Below, piece by piece: positions 52,106 through 60,946 of a DNA stretch of 64,000 bases. The DNA comes from Acidovorax delafieldii (GTDB lineage: Bacteria; Pseudomonadota; Gammaproteobacteria; Burkholderiales; Burkholderiaceae_C), in contig DFQQ01000011.1 of the NCBI GenBank assembly GCA_002377855.1, positions 1-64,000 of the forward strand. The letters run 5' to 3'. A model generated the notes under the pieces. The model did no database searches, was not told the origin of the DNA, and saw only the letters and a program-made list of their open reading frames with translations. The first letter of the stretch is position 1. Each line of letters starts with the position of its first letter. Made by a program: the position numbers and the translations under genes.

Positions 52106-52737
52106 CCTCCTCCGCACTCGTCACTTCCACCGCCACCGATTCCGCAGCCGACCGCATTGCCGAAGTCAGCCGCAACACTGCCGAGACGCGCATCACCGTG
52201 CGCATCAACCTCGACGGCACGGGCCAGTCCAAGCTGCACACGGGCATCGGGTTCTTTGACCACATGCTCGAGCAGATTGCCCGCCACGGCCTGATCGACC
52301 TGGACATCGACTGCGCGGGCGACCTGCACATCGATGGCCACCACACGGTGGAAGACGTGGGCATCACCCTGGGCCAGGCGTTTTCGCGGGCCGTGGGCGA
52401 CAAGAAGGGCATCTCTCGCTACGGCCATGCCTACGTGCCGCTCGATGAAGCATTGAGCCGCGTGGTGGTCGACTTCTCGGGCCGCCCAGGCCTGCACCTG
52501 CACATCCCTTTCACGGCGGGCAGCATTGGTGGTTTTGACACCCAGCTCACCTACGAATTCTTCCAGGGCTTCGTGAACCACGCGGGCGTGACGCTGCACA
52601 TCGACAACCTCAAGGGCATCAACGCCCACCACCAGTGCGAGACGGTGTTCAAAGCCTTTGCCCGTGCGCTGCGCGCGGCACTCACGCGCGACCCGCGTGC
52701 GGCGGGCACCATTCCGTCCACCAAGGGCAGTCTCTGA
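52102..52737 (+). CDS. hisB: Imidazoleglycerol-phosphate dehydratase
   Basis: The product is 211 residues, a monofunctional HisB. Metal-binding motifs are TGIGFFDHMLEQIARH, DGHHTVEDVGITLGQAF and KGINAHHQCETVFKAFARAL. It dehydrates imidazoleglycerol phosphate. There is an extension of about 15 serine-, threonine- and alanine-rich residues before the family core. hisH follows after a palindromic repeat. Confidence 0.97.
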   Translation: MTSSALVTSTATDSAADRIAEVSRNTAETRITVRINLDGTGQSKLHTGIGFFDHMLEQIARHGLIDLDIDCAGDLHIDGHHTVEDVGITLGQAFSRAVGDKKGISRYGHAYVPLDEALSRVVVDFSGRPGLHLHIPFTAGSIGGFDTQLTYEFFQGFVNHAGVTLHIDNLKGINAHHQCETVFKAFARALRAALTRDPRAAGTIPSTKGSL

Positions 52738-52751
52738 TTTTTAAGCCAAAA

Positions 52752-52789
52752 AGGCCTCTAGCGCCCAACCAGTAAGCGCTAACAGCTAT
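52752..52789. repeat. Comamonadaceae-type palindromic repeat between hisB and hisH
   Basis: AGGCCTCTAGCGCC pairs with AAGCGCTAACAGCTAT across the loop. The right arm ends inside the hisH start codon (the A and T of ATG at 52788), so the repeat forms the hisH translation start and no ordinary ribosome-binding site is visible. Confidence 0.7.
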
Positions 52790-53456
52790 GAATACAGAAG
52801 CAAAAACAGTCGCCGTGGTGGACTACGGCATGGGCAATCTGCGGTCGGTCTCGCAGGCCGTGCAGGCGGCAGCGCAAGGCACGGGCTGGACGGTCATCGT
52901 CACCTCGCGCCCCGACGAAGTGCGCGCGGCACAGCGCGTGGTGCTGCCAGGGCAGGGCGCCATGCCCGACTGCATGCGCGAGCTGCGCGAATCGGGTCTG
53001 CAAGAGTCCGTGCTGGAAGCCGCCGCGTCCAAGCCCCTGTTTGGCGTGTGCGTGGGCATGCAGATGCTGCTGGACCACAGTGCCGAGGGCGACACAGCCG
53101 GTCTGGGCTTGATTCCTGGCGAAGTCATCAAGTTTGATCTGGCAGGCCGAACGCAGGCCGATGGCAGCCGCTTCAAGGTACCCCAGATGGGCTGGAACCA
53201 GGTGCGCCAAGTGCCCCACGGTGGCGCTGTCCACCCAGTGTGGGCAGGAATTCCTGACAACAGTTACTTTTACTTCGTGCACAGTTTCTACGCCCGCCCC
53301 CAAAGCGCCGCGCACTGTGCTGGAGAGGCAGACTACGGCGGAGTATTCGCCGCAGCCATTGCGCGCGATAATATTTTTGCCGCGCAATTTCACCCTGAGA
53401 AGAGCGCGGAGCATGGCTTGGCCCTGTACCGCAACTTTCTGCACTGGAATCCCTGA
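52788..53456 (+). CDS. hisH: Imidazole glycerol phosphate synthase glutaminase subunit
   Basis: The product is 222 residues. KTVAVVDYGMGNLRSVSQAV opens it, the nucleophile Cys is in LFGVCVGMQMLL, and the catalytic His and Glu are in FAAQFHPEKSAEHG. It supplies ammonia to HisF. The start codon lies at the edge of a palindromic repeat, which may reduce its translation. hisA follows. Confidence 0.96.
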   Translation: MNTEAKTVAVVDYGMGNLRSVSQAVQAAAQGTGWTVIVTSRPDEVRAAQRVVLPGQGAMPDCMRELRESGLQESVLEAAASKPLFGVCVGMQMLLDHSAEGDTAGLGLIPGEVIKFDLAGRTQADGSRFKVPQMGWNQVRQVPHGGAVHPVWAGIPDNSYFYFVHSFYARPQSAAHCAGEADYGGVFAAAIARDNIFAAQFHPEKSAEHGLALYRNFLHWNP

Positions 53457-53512
53457 ATCTTTCAACCCGTTCGGGCCGAGCTCTGCCTCGCCCTTTTCCT
53501 CCCGAACCCATC

Positions 53513-54256
53513 ATGCTGCTCATCCCCGCCATCGATCTCAAGGACGGCCACTGCGTTCGCCTCAAGCAAGGCGATATGGACCAATCCACCACCTTTGGTG
53601 AAGACCCCGCGGCCATGGCGCGCAGGTGGGTGGATGCGGGTGCCCGCCGCCTGCATCTGGTGGACCTGAACGGTGCCTTCGCGGGTGTTCCGAAAAACTA
53701 CAGCGCCATCAAATCCATCCTCAAGGAAGTGGGCGACGATATTCCGGTGCAGCTGGGCGGCGGCATCCGTGACCTGGACACCATCGAGAAGTACATCGAC
53801 GGTGGCCTGCGCTACGTGATCATTGGCACCGCCGCAGTCAAGAACCCCGGGTTCCTGAAAGATGCCTGCAGCGCCTTCGGCGGCCACATCATCGTGGGCC
53901 TGGACGCCAAGGACGGCAAGGTGGCTACCGACGGCTGGAGCAAGCTCACCGGTCACGAGGTGGTGGACCTGGCCAAGAAGTTTGAAGACTGGGGCGTCGA
54001 GTCCATCATCTACACCGACATCGGCCGCGACGGCATGCTCTCGGGCATCAACATCGACGCGACCGTGAAGCTGGCCCAGGCTTTGAGCATCCCCGTGATC
54101 GCCTCGGGTGGCCTGTCGAACATGGCTGACATCGAGCAGCTTTGCGCTGTGGAGTCTGAAGGCGTGGAAGGCGTGATCTGCGGCCGCGCCATTTACAGTG
54201 GCGACCTGGACTTTGCAGCTGCGCAAGCCCGCGCCGACGAACTCGGCGAAGCCTGA
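53513..54256 (+). CDS. hisA: ProFAR isomerase HisA
   Basis: The product is 247 residues of (beta/alpha)8 barrel. MLLIPAIDLKDGHCVRLKQG carries the first catalytic Asp, VQLGGGIRDLDTIEKY and IIGTAAVKNPGFL are phosphate-site loops, and IIYTDIGRDGMLSGIN carries the second Asp. It is the last gene of this his group: a strong terminator follows, and hisF is not next to it as it commonly is. Confidence 0.97.
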   Translation: MLLIPAIDLKDGHCVRLKQGDMDQSTTFGEDPAAMARRWVDAGARRLHLVDLNGAFAGVPKNYSAIKSILKEVGDDIPVQLGGGIRDLDTIEKYIDGGLRYVIIGTAAVKNPGFLKDACSAFGGHIIVGLDAKDGKVATDGWSKLTGHEVVDLAKKFEDWGVESIIYTDIGRDGMLSGINIDATVKLAQALSIPVIASGGLSNMADIEQLCAVESEGVEGVICGRAIYSGDLDFAAAQARADELGEA

Positions 54257-54294
54257 GATTGTGCGGGCTGCGGTGAGCGCAGCCCTTGAAACCC

Positions 54295-54338
54295 ACAAAA
54301 AAGCCCCGCCCGGAGAGCAAATCCGGGCGGGGCTTTTT
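54295..54338. terminator. Bidirectional terminator after hisA
   Basis: A perfect 14-base stem (AAGCCCCGCCCGGA at 54301-54314 against 54322-54335) has a 7-base loop, with A and T runs on both sides. It ends both the his transcript and the converging pel transcript. Confidence 0.93.
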
Positions 54339-54347
54339 GTTGGCTGG

Positions 54348-55526
54348 TCAGCAGGCGGGAAGGGTGGTGGCGGTGTTGATGGCACGCACCGTGCCCACCA
54401 GCGAACTCCAGTAGCTGGGCAGGCTGGCCCAGGGGTTGCCGACCTGCGTGGTGGGGTTGTATTGCAGGTTGGTGGCGTACACCAGGCCGTGGTTGTAGCG
54501 CGCTGACGCGGCAGCCTGAACGGCGGTTTGCATGGCGGCGCAGTTGTCGGCGTTGTGCACCAACATGGCATGGCGGCTGTTGGTCAGCGTGTAAAGCCAC
54601 GGCGTGCTGGTGCGTGGGTCAAAGTTCTGGAACGTGGTGGCTCCGCCTTCAAAGCTGACGATGGCGTCTGTCACTCCGGCATACGCGGCGGCAGGCACCA
54701 GCCCTGGGTTGCCCACCACGCGCAGCGTGGCGCCCCGGGCCTTGATGTGGTCGTAAATCTCGCGGTAGAACGGAATGTATGTTTCGTTGGCAGACATCTC
54801 GTCCAGGAAGATGCCGCTGATCACCGAGCTGCCATACAAGTCCAGGTAGCGGTCGATGTTGGTCTTGATGTCCGCCAGGCTGCGTGAGCCCGTACCGTAG
54901 CGGGTGTACACGTAGCCGATGACCTTGCCCCCTGCCGCGACGAGGTTGCGGGCTGCCTGCAGCGTTGCGGCGTCGGCGGTGGTGAAGATGCCGTTGGAGG
55001 GGTTCAGGATGGCGGTGATGCCGACGGCGGGGTTGGCGCTGGCCGATGCCGCCATCTGGGACCAGCCGGTGTTGGTGGTGGGGTGGAAATAGGCGGGCAC
55101 CAAAATCTCCAGTGCCGCTGGCTGTGGCCGCAGGTAGATGGTTTGCGTGCCGGTACCGGTGGCTCCGTTCACTGTGCTGCGTACCGTGAGGGTTTGGGCC
55201 CCCGCGGTGGTGCCGGTGAGTGATGTGGACGCCAGCCCCGAGCGGGTTTGGGGTGCCACGGGTGAGAAGCTGCCGCCAGGCATCGAGAACGACACTGCCG
55301 TTCCATCGGCGGCAGCGCTGCCGCTCACAGAGACCTGTGCCTGCACGGCGACTGGCGTCTGAGCGGTTAGCACACTGCCTGCGGCTGGCACTGTGATCGT
55401 GACTTGTACGGTGCTGGGGGGCGCAGGCGTATCTGAGCCACCGCTACCGCCGCCACAGGAGGCGACGAGCGCGGCGATGGGAAGCAGGCTGGCTGGGCGC
55501 CGCAATGAATTCAAAAGACGGGACAT
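54348..55526 (-). CDS. Spherulin-4/GH135-like lipoprotein next to pel genes
   Basis: The product is 392 residues. A lipoprotein signal (LLPIAALVASCGGGSGG, lipobox Cys near residue 24) is followed by an immunoglobulin-like region (about 40-135). The C-terminal barrel matches spherulation-specific family 4: EILVPAYFHP, ITAILNPSNG, KVIGYVYTRYGTGSRSLADI and SGIFLDEMSANETY, with the DE pair characteristic of this family. Fungal Sph3 (GH135) and the PelA hydrolase domain (GH166) cut related GalNAc-rich polymers. It follows pelG on the same strand, separated by a stem-loop, so a role in trimming or releasing Pel polymer is likely but inferred. Confidence 0.8.
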   Translation of the reverse strand: MSRLLNSLRRPASLLPIAALVASCGGGSGGSDTPAPPSTVQVTITVPAAGSVLTAQTPVAVQAQVSVSGSAAADGTAVSFSMPGGSFSPVAPQTRSGLASTSLTGTTAGAQTLTVRSTVNGATGTGTQTIYLRPQPAALEILVPAYFHPTTNTGWSQMAASASANPAVGITAILNPSNGIFTTADAATLQAARNLVAAGGKVIGYVYTRYGTGSRSLADIKTNIDRYLDLYGSSVISGIFLDEMSANETYIPFYREIYDHIKARGATLRVVGNPGLVPAAAYAGVTDAIVSFEGGATTFQNFDPRTSTPWLYTLTNSRHAMLVHNADNCAAMQTAVQAAASARYNHGLVYATNLQYNPTTQVGNPWASLPSYWSSLVGTVRAINTATTLPAC

Positions 55527-55600
55527 GGCATGTTCAAAAGGCGGGGGTAAAAAAATGTTACACCACCCTGGTCGCCGCGTTCCACAGACTTTTGTAAAGA

Positions 55601-55629
55601 CGCTGCTGGGGGAACGCACCCCAGCAGCG
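55601..55629 (-). terminator. Stem-loop between pelG and the Spherulin-4-like gene
   Basis: An 11-base perfect stem (CGCTGCTGGGG and CCCCAGCAGCG) has a 7-base loop, with a mixed T-rich tail on the minus strand. It could be a partial terminator that lowers expression of the last gene. Confidence 0.6.
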
Positions 55630-55634
55630 CTGCC

Positions 55635-57008
55635 TTACTGCAGCATGAAGGTTTCGTACTCCAGCCGGTTGAGCTGGCGCGTCAGCAGCACCATGCCTGT
55701 GCACAGTGTGATCAGCATCGAGCCTGCAAAGCCATATCCGTAGAAGGCGGCCCCCAGGTGCAGCGTCAGCGCGGTGAAAACGATGTTGAGCACCACCATT
55801 TCTACGCAAAGCACCAGCACGATGCGGCGCTGGTCCAGATAGAAGAACACGTTGAGGATCGCCATCAAGCCCACCTGCAGGCCCGCCCCCACCACCTGCA
55901 CATGCAGCAAAGGCAGGTACAGGCTGGAGATGCCCAAGGCATCCAGCAACGCTGGTCCCGCCACGAAGGTCACCAGCACGGCCAGGGTCTGGATCTTCGC
56001 GATCTCGCCCAGCCCTTGCTGGATGGCATAGACCATTTCATCGCGCATTGATTCGATGTATTCGAGCGAGCCGCCGCTGCGCACCGCGTCGTAGAACTTG
56101 TCGTAATACTCCACAAAGTCGGTCTCGATGCGCACCAGGAACACCGCCATGCCGGGGATGATCGAAAGGTACGAGAGGAACACCGGCAGGTCGTAGATCA
56201 GCGAGGCACGCAGGCCGCCGATGATGGGCTCCGACGTGGGCGTGAAGTACCAGAACATGAACTTGTCTGCCCAGATGGCCACGTTGTAGAGCAGGCCCAC
56301 CAGCACGAGCGACGGGTACAGCAGCTTGCGTTCGGCAAAGTCAAACGCGATCAGTCGGCCCTTGGGGCTGAAGTCGCGCACCACCATCACCCACATGCCG
56401 GCCAGCAGCACGAAATTGCCCAGCACGAAGCCGCCCAGCAGCCCCTCCAGCCCCCAGGGGCGCATCAACAGAGAAGCCACCACAATGAGTGTATAGGCGA
56501 CGCCAAACAAGACGGTAATGGCCTGGTAGCGCTTCATGCCCGACAGCAAGATGGCCAGCACCCACACGCCACACATGACGCAATAGCCGGCCAGCATAAG
56601 CAGCCGGTACAACAGCCGCTCGCCCGGGAAGACGACGAACAGCGCCAGCGAGCCCAGCACGGCCGCCACCGCGATCACGCCCAGCAGTAGCCCGTGCAGG
56701 TTGGGCAAGATCAGGTCCCGCTTCTTTTCAAACAGCCGGTCCGACACAAAGCGGGTGAAGGCCAACTGCACAAAACCGGTCAGGATCAGGCTGCAGGCCA
56801 CCAGGTAGGTGACAGAGGTCTGGAACTGGGTGACCAGAAAATTGGGCACCACCACGCTGGCGCTAAAGATACCCACCAGCAGGATACCGATGATGGAGAA
56901 CACCCAGGGCCCCGAACCAATCACGCCCGCATAGGCGTAAGCTTGCAGCAGGCCCGTCAGGGTGTTTTTGCGCAGCATGCGGCGCAGTTCAAATCCAATG
57001 CCTGCCAT
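55635..57008 (-). CDS. pelG: Pel polysaccharide transporter PelG
   Basis: The product is 457 residues, as in Pseudomonas PelG (456). It starts MAGIGFELRRMLRKNTLTGL and has about twelve hydrophobic helices of the MOP flippase type. Conserved segments include YAYAGVIGSGPWVFSIIGIL and FTPTSEPIIGGLRASLIYD. It moves Pel polymer across the inner membrane in a complex with PelD, PelE and PelF. Its ATG lies one base from the pelF stop. Confidence 0.95.
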   Translation of the reverse strand: MAGIGFELRRMLRKNTLTGLLQAYAYAGVIGSGPWVFSIIGILLVGIFSASVVVPNFLVTQFQTSVTYLVACSLILTGFVQLAFTRFVSDRLFEKKRDLILPNLHGLLLGVIAVAAVLGSLALFVVFPGERLLYRLLMLAGYCVMCGVWVLAILLSGMKRYQAITVLFGVAYTLIVVASLLMRPWGLEGLLGGFVLGNFVLLAGMWVMVVRDFSPKGRLIAFDFAERKLLYPSLVLVGLLYNVAIWADKFMFWYFTPTSEPIIGGLRASLIYDLPVFLSYLSIIPGMAVFLVRIETDFVEYYDKFYDAVRSGGSLEYIESMRDEMVYAIQQGLGEIAKIQTLAVLVTFVAGPALLDALGISSLYLPLLHVQVVGAGLQVGLMAILNVFFYLDQRRIVLVLCVEMVVLNIVFTALTLHLGAAFYGYGFAGSMLITLCTGMVLLTRQLNRLEYETFMLQ

Positions 57009-57009
57009 G

Positions 57010-58551
57010 TCAGCGTGCCTCGTCGGTTGCGGGCCCGCCCAGGGCCTTCTGGTACACCTTGCGGTAGCTACCAAACATCATGCTGTCGGTGTAGTAGCGC
57101 TCCACGCGGGCAATGGCGGCTTGGCTGGCGCGCGTCCACTCGGTCGGGTCGTTCAGCAAGGCGATGGCGGCGTCTGCCAGCGCCTGCGGGTCGGCAATGC
57201 CCACCACGCTGCCACTGCTGCCCAGCGCACGGTCTTCTTCGCCTAAGCCTTCGATCAATTGGCGGCACGAGCCCACATCGGTGGACACGGTGGGCACGCC
57301 CGCCGCATAGCCTTCCAGAATCACCAGCGGCAGGGCTTCGCTGATCGAGGACAGCACGATCAGCCCGATCTTGGGCATGAGGTCCTCCACCTTCTGAAAG
57401 CCCAGGAATTTCACGTGATTTTCCAGCCCCAGGCTGCGCACCAGGTTTTCGCACTCCTGAGCGTACGATGGGTCTTCATCCGTGGGGCCAGCAATCCAGC
57501 CTTCCGCTTGCGGCATCTGGTTCACCACGCGGCGCATCGCGCGGATGAAGGTCTTCACGTCCTTGATGGGCACCACGCGGCCAATGAGGCAAAGCACCGG
57601 CGGCACCTGCGCCGGGCGCTTGCCGCGCATGGGCGCGAAACGGGCGAGCTGGATGCCGTTCGGGATGTTGAACGTGCGCGCCGGGTCGGCACCGTCTTGC
57701 ACCTGGCGCAGGCGGTTGGTCTCGTACAGCGCGATGATGGGGTCAGCCGCTGCATAGCAGTAGCGCCCCATCCATTCAAAAAGCCGGATCCACATTTGCC
57801 GGAAGTACGACAGTTCGGTGGGGTCACGTTGAAAGACGTTGCGGTTGTCTCGGATCCACTCACTCTTGAGCAGATCGATCTGCCGCTCCTTGGTGTAGAT
57901 GCCGTGCTCGGACAGGGCAAACGGAATGTTGCGGGTATCGTGCAGCATGGCTCCCAAAAAGCCCGCATAACCCGTGGATGCGCTGTGCAGCATGCGCACC
58001 GGAATGAGGTTTTGCGCCACGCTGGCCAGCGTCCACAGGGGCTTGAACATGATGCGCACCGTCCAGAAATAGTCCACGAACGAGGGATCGGTGCAGTACT
58101 CGCGGTAAGTGTCGCGGATCAACTCCCAGGAACGCTCGCTGTACAGAAAATCTTCCAGGGGGAAGTTGCCGCCCGGTGCCATCTCACGAGTCACCGCGCG
58201 CAGCATCTCGAGGGTCTGCTCGGTGCCCGCACTTCCCTCGCGCAGCTTGTTCACAATACCGCGCAGCACTTCGAAAGTAGCGGCGTCTCCTTCCCGAGCA
58301 TGGGGCAGATGTTGTGCGGACAGGTTGTCGTACAGAAAGTGCTCCTCGAAGTGGACCACGTTGGCTGGTAGTTTGTATTTGAATTTGCTGTAATCTGAAC
58401 GCTGACTGCCCAGGAACACCAGTGCGAAACGGTATTCCGGGAATGCTTGGATGATCTGGTTGATCCAGCTTGAAACGCCACCACTCACATAGGGGAAGGT
58501 ACCCTCCAGCAGCAGTGCGATGTCTGCCTCGGCGGCAACTGGATGGGTCAT
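57010..58551 (-). CDS. pelF: Pel glycosyltransferase PelF
   Basis: The product is 513 residues of GT4 type. ALLLEGTFPYVSGGVSSWIN is the PelF N-terminal signature, followed by GSQRSDYSKFKYKLPANV. The sugar-nucleotide-binding region has LCLIGRVVPIKDVKTFIRA and SSISEALPLVILEGYAAGVP (E-x7-E motif). It is a soluble enzyme that polymerises Pel from UDP-sugars. The start overlaps the pelE stop by four bases; the upstream in-frame extension is not used. Confidence 0.96.
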   Translation of the reverse strand: MTHPVAAEADIALLLEGTFPYVSGGVSSWINQIIQAFPEYRFALVFLGSQRSDYSKFKYKLPANVVHFEEHFLYDNLSAQHLPHAREGDAATFEVLRGIVNKLREGSAGTEQTLEMLRAVTREMAPGGNFPLEDFLYSERSWELIRDTYREYCTDPSFVDYFWTVRIMFKPLWTLASVAQNLIPVRMLHSASTGYAGFLGAMLHDTRNIPFALSEHGIYTKERQIDLLKSEWIRDNRNVFQRDPTELSYFRQMWIRLFEWMGRYCYAAADPIIALYETNRLRQVQDGADPARTFNIPNGIQLARFAPMRGKRPAQVPPVLCLIGRVVPIKDVKTFIRAMRRVVNQMPQAEGWIAGPTDEDPSYAQECENLVRSLGLENHVKFLGFQKVEDLMPKIGLIVLSSISEALPLVILEGYAAGVPTVSTDVGSCRQLIEGLGEEDRALGSSGSVVGIADPQALADAAIALLNDPTEWTRASQAAIARVERYYTDSMMFGSYRKVYQKALGGPATDEAR

Positions 58552-59564
58552 TGCGCACTCCAGTAGTCGATAACGGGGCGCAACTTGGGCAGGGAGCTCC
58601 ACTCGTCCAACTGCTGCATCAGCTGCCGTGTCTTGTCGAAATCGCGTTGCTCAAAGCTCAGTTCTGCCAAGTAAGGCAGTACCCGTGTGGCCGGCAGTCC
58701 GAGTTGTTGGGCACGAATGTAGGCTTGTTCCGCTTCTTGGATACGCCCCAGGGCGTGCAGCAGGAGGCCCCTGCGCAAGTTGTGCTGGGGGTGGTGTGGT
58801 TGCTGCGCCAGCACCCTTTCACAGTAGCGCAGTGACTCGCGAATCGCATAGTCGCGCATGTCGCCTTGCGCCAGGTTCTGATACACCAACTCCCAGTAGA
58901 GCGCAGAGAGTTTCTCTGCTGCCTGAAGACCTGTGGGGCCCAGCGGATCCGACCCTTCCTTTTCCTCGGCTGCTCGCAGAGTGCTCAGTTCCTGGTCGAT
59001 GGCGTGGCTGATGTTGCGCTCCAGTGCGTCCAACATGCCGTATGCCAGCAAGCGAAGGTCCTCGCTGGAGTCATTGAGCACGTTGCGCAGCAGTGGAGAC
59101 GAGATGCGCCCTGACATGTGCTGTAGCGCGACCATCGCACGCATGCGCGAGCGTGCGGGGACTTCGCTGTTACCCAGTACTGCGCGCAGTCCGGTCTGTC
59201 TGAAACCGCTCTGAATCCGCTGGTGCAGATCGAACTCGGGCAAATGCACGGACTGGTAGTCTTCCGTGGCGCGGGTCGCGCGGTAGAACCGCAGCACCAC
59301 GGTTCCGATGAGCACGCCCGCAAACCCGGCGATAGGCACGGCATAGCTGCACACCGCCATGAGCATGAGCATGGGTATCTTCGGTCGCGATTGCTCGGCC
59401 GTGAGCAGGGGAAGGGTAAACAGCGCCAGCAGGGCGCACGCCCCTGCATGGGCGAACAGGTAGCTCAGCAGCGCTGCGTCAGAATGCCCGTCCAGCAGGA
59501 CGGGCCCTGCCCACGCAGTGAGTTCCATCAAGACGGCCCAAAGCCCCCACTTGGTGTTAAGCAT
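58548..59564 (-). CDS. pelE: Pel membrane protein PelE
   Basis: The product is 338 residues, close to Pseudomonas PelE (329). Two or three N-terminal helices (WGLWAVLMELTAWAGPVLL, LFAHAGACALLALFTLPLL, IPMLMLMAVCSYAVPIAGF) precede a cytoplasmic helical, TPR-like part (LRYCERVLAQQPHHPQHNLR, ALGRIQEAEQAYIRAQQLG). It links PelD with the synthase PelF at the inner membrane. It begins eight bases inside the end of pelD. Confidence 0.9.
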   Translation of the reverse strand: MLNTKWGLWAVLMELTAWAGPVLLDGHSDAALLSYLFAHAGACALLALFTLPLLTAEQSRPKIPMLMLMAVCSYAVPIAGFAGVLIGTVVLRFYRATRATEDYQSVHLPEFDLHQRIQSGFRQTGLRAVLGNSEVPARSRMRAMVALQHMSGRISSPLLRNVLNDSSEDLRLLAYGMLDALERNISHAIDQELSTLRAAEEKEGSDPLGPTGLQAAEKLSALYWELVYQNLAQGDMRDYAIRESLRYCERVLAQQPHHPQHNLRRGLLLHALGRIQEAEQAYIRAQQLGLPATRVLPYLAELSFEQRDFDKTRQLMQQLDEWSSLPKLRPVIDYWSAQ

Positions 59565-60927
59565 GGGCCAGTTGCTGTAGTTTTTGCAGCATGGGCAAGG
59601 GCCCGCCCGAGGCGGCCAGGGGCAGTTGGTGAGGGTAGATGCCCGCCTGTGCCAGGCTCGTGCTCTCCTTGCGATGGATCCACTCTTCCAAGCGGGCAAT
59701 GAAACCCTCGGCCGTGGAAGATTCGCCCAGAGGCATCAGCACGGCGAGAATCTGGCGTTTTTCGCCCTCAATGGCCCAGCTCTCGTCCATCAGGCGCTTG
59801 AGCCGCAAAAACTGCTGCGGCAAGTCGCGACGTATCGCTTCCTGGTTGAACTCAAGCGCCACCACAATGCTGGGCACCTGGGTGTTTTCGTGCATGCGCC
59901 ACAGACGTTGCAGCTCAAAAGCGAATTCGGGAGGACAGGCTGGCACCTTCCCAAGCAGGGGCGCGGCCAGCGCTTGCGTTGAGAGTCCGTCGGTGTAGTA
60001 GCCCAGTAGCAGGTTGATGGTCTGCAGGTTTTCATCCTGCAGCGCGAAAAATGGAAGCTCATCAATGAGCAGCAGGGCATAGACCTCGCCCCCAATGTCC
60101 AGCAGGGGGGCGGCAACCAGATAGCGCGTGGCCTCCTGGCGCACGGTGGCCTGGACCACGTGGCATAACGTGCGTGTCTCCAGAGCTTGTGCCAACAGAG
60201 GATCTTTGGTGTCTGCGCCCACTGGTGACCCGATGGTGGCGACCGCCGTTTTCTCGATCCTGTCGTCGTGCACGGGGTACAACGCAGCGGAGCTAATTTG
60301 ACAGTACTGTGCCAGCAGCCGCAAAAGGATCTGGGCGTCGTCGCCCGCTGCGCCCAGCCCACGCAATGTCTTGAGAGCATCCCGCATGGACATGGGGCGC
60401 CCGATCAGTTCTTGTTCGAGGCGGTCGTGTGAAAGCCGCAGCAGGTAGTACTGCCTTATGAGGTGTTCCAGCCGTTGATCGAGGTAGAACTGGACTGCCT
60501 CGGCGCGGCGGGTGCGGGCTCTCCATAGACTGGAGAACTCTCCCACCAGCATCACCGTGATAAGTCCCCCGAGAAAGAAAACCTGCGGGAACTGGTCCAT
60601 ATGGCTCAGGTTGAGCGCCACCCAAGCCAATAGCAAGATGGCTGCGGCGCCCAGCCCTGCCACCGGTCCATAACGCAATGCCACGATGACGGGGGCGAGC
60701 CAAGCCCAGTGGAAGTCGGCGTGAGTCCCCAAGGGGTCCTGCGGGCTGACGAGCATTCCCAGGGCCACGGCAATGCCGGGCACCAAGAGCGACTCCAGTG
60801 CTACCAGATACGGCAAGTCACCTCCCACGCCCAGCTTGCCCAGGGGGGACCCCGAGAAACCAGGCTTACGCTGCGGGGGGGCGTCGTTGTCGAGTGGCAC
60901 CCTGGTGCCGCGGTCTTCAGGAGGCAT
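59557..60927 (-). CDS. pelD: Pel c-di-GMP receptor PelD
   Basis: The product is 456 residues from ATG 60927, equal to Pseudomonas PelD (455). About four helices (40-130) precede a coiled-coil (FYLDQRLEHLIRQYYLLRL), a GAF domain (about 180-320) and a degenerate GGDEF domain. An R-x-x-D inhibitory-site motif, RLMD, stands at about 378-381 and is the probable c-di-GMP-binding site; no catalytic GGDEF is present. PelD activates Pel synthesis when c-di-GMP is high. A GTG at 60972 inside pelC is an alternative start. Confidence 0.92.
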   Translation of the reverse strand: MPPEDRGTRVPLDNDAPPQRKPGFSGSPLGKLGVGGDLPYLVALESLLVPGIAVALGMLVSPQDPLGTHADFHWAWLAPVIVALRYGPVAGLGAAAILLLAWVALNLSHMDQFPQVFFLGGLITVMLVGEFSSLWRARTRRAEAVQFYLDQRLEHLIRQYYLLRLSHDRLEQELIGRPMSMRDALKTLRGLGAAGDDAQILLRLLAQYCQISSAALYPVHDDRIEKTAVATIGSPVGADTKDPLLAQALETRTLCHVVQATVRQEATRYLVAAPLLDIGGEVYALLLIDELPFFALQDENLQTINLLLGYYTDGLSTQALAAPLLGKVPACPPEFAFELQRLWRMHENTQVPSIVVALEFNQEAIRRDLPQQFLRLKRLMDESWAIEGEKRQILAVLMPLGESSTAEGFIARLEEWIHRKESTSLAQAGIYPHQLPLAASGGPLPMLQKLQQLAHA

Positions 60928-60946
60928 GCTCGGGCGGTGCTCTGGC

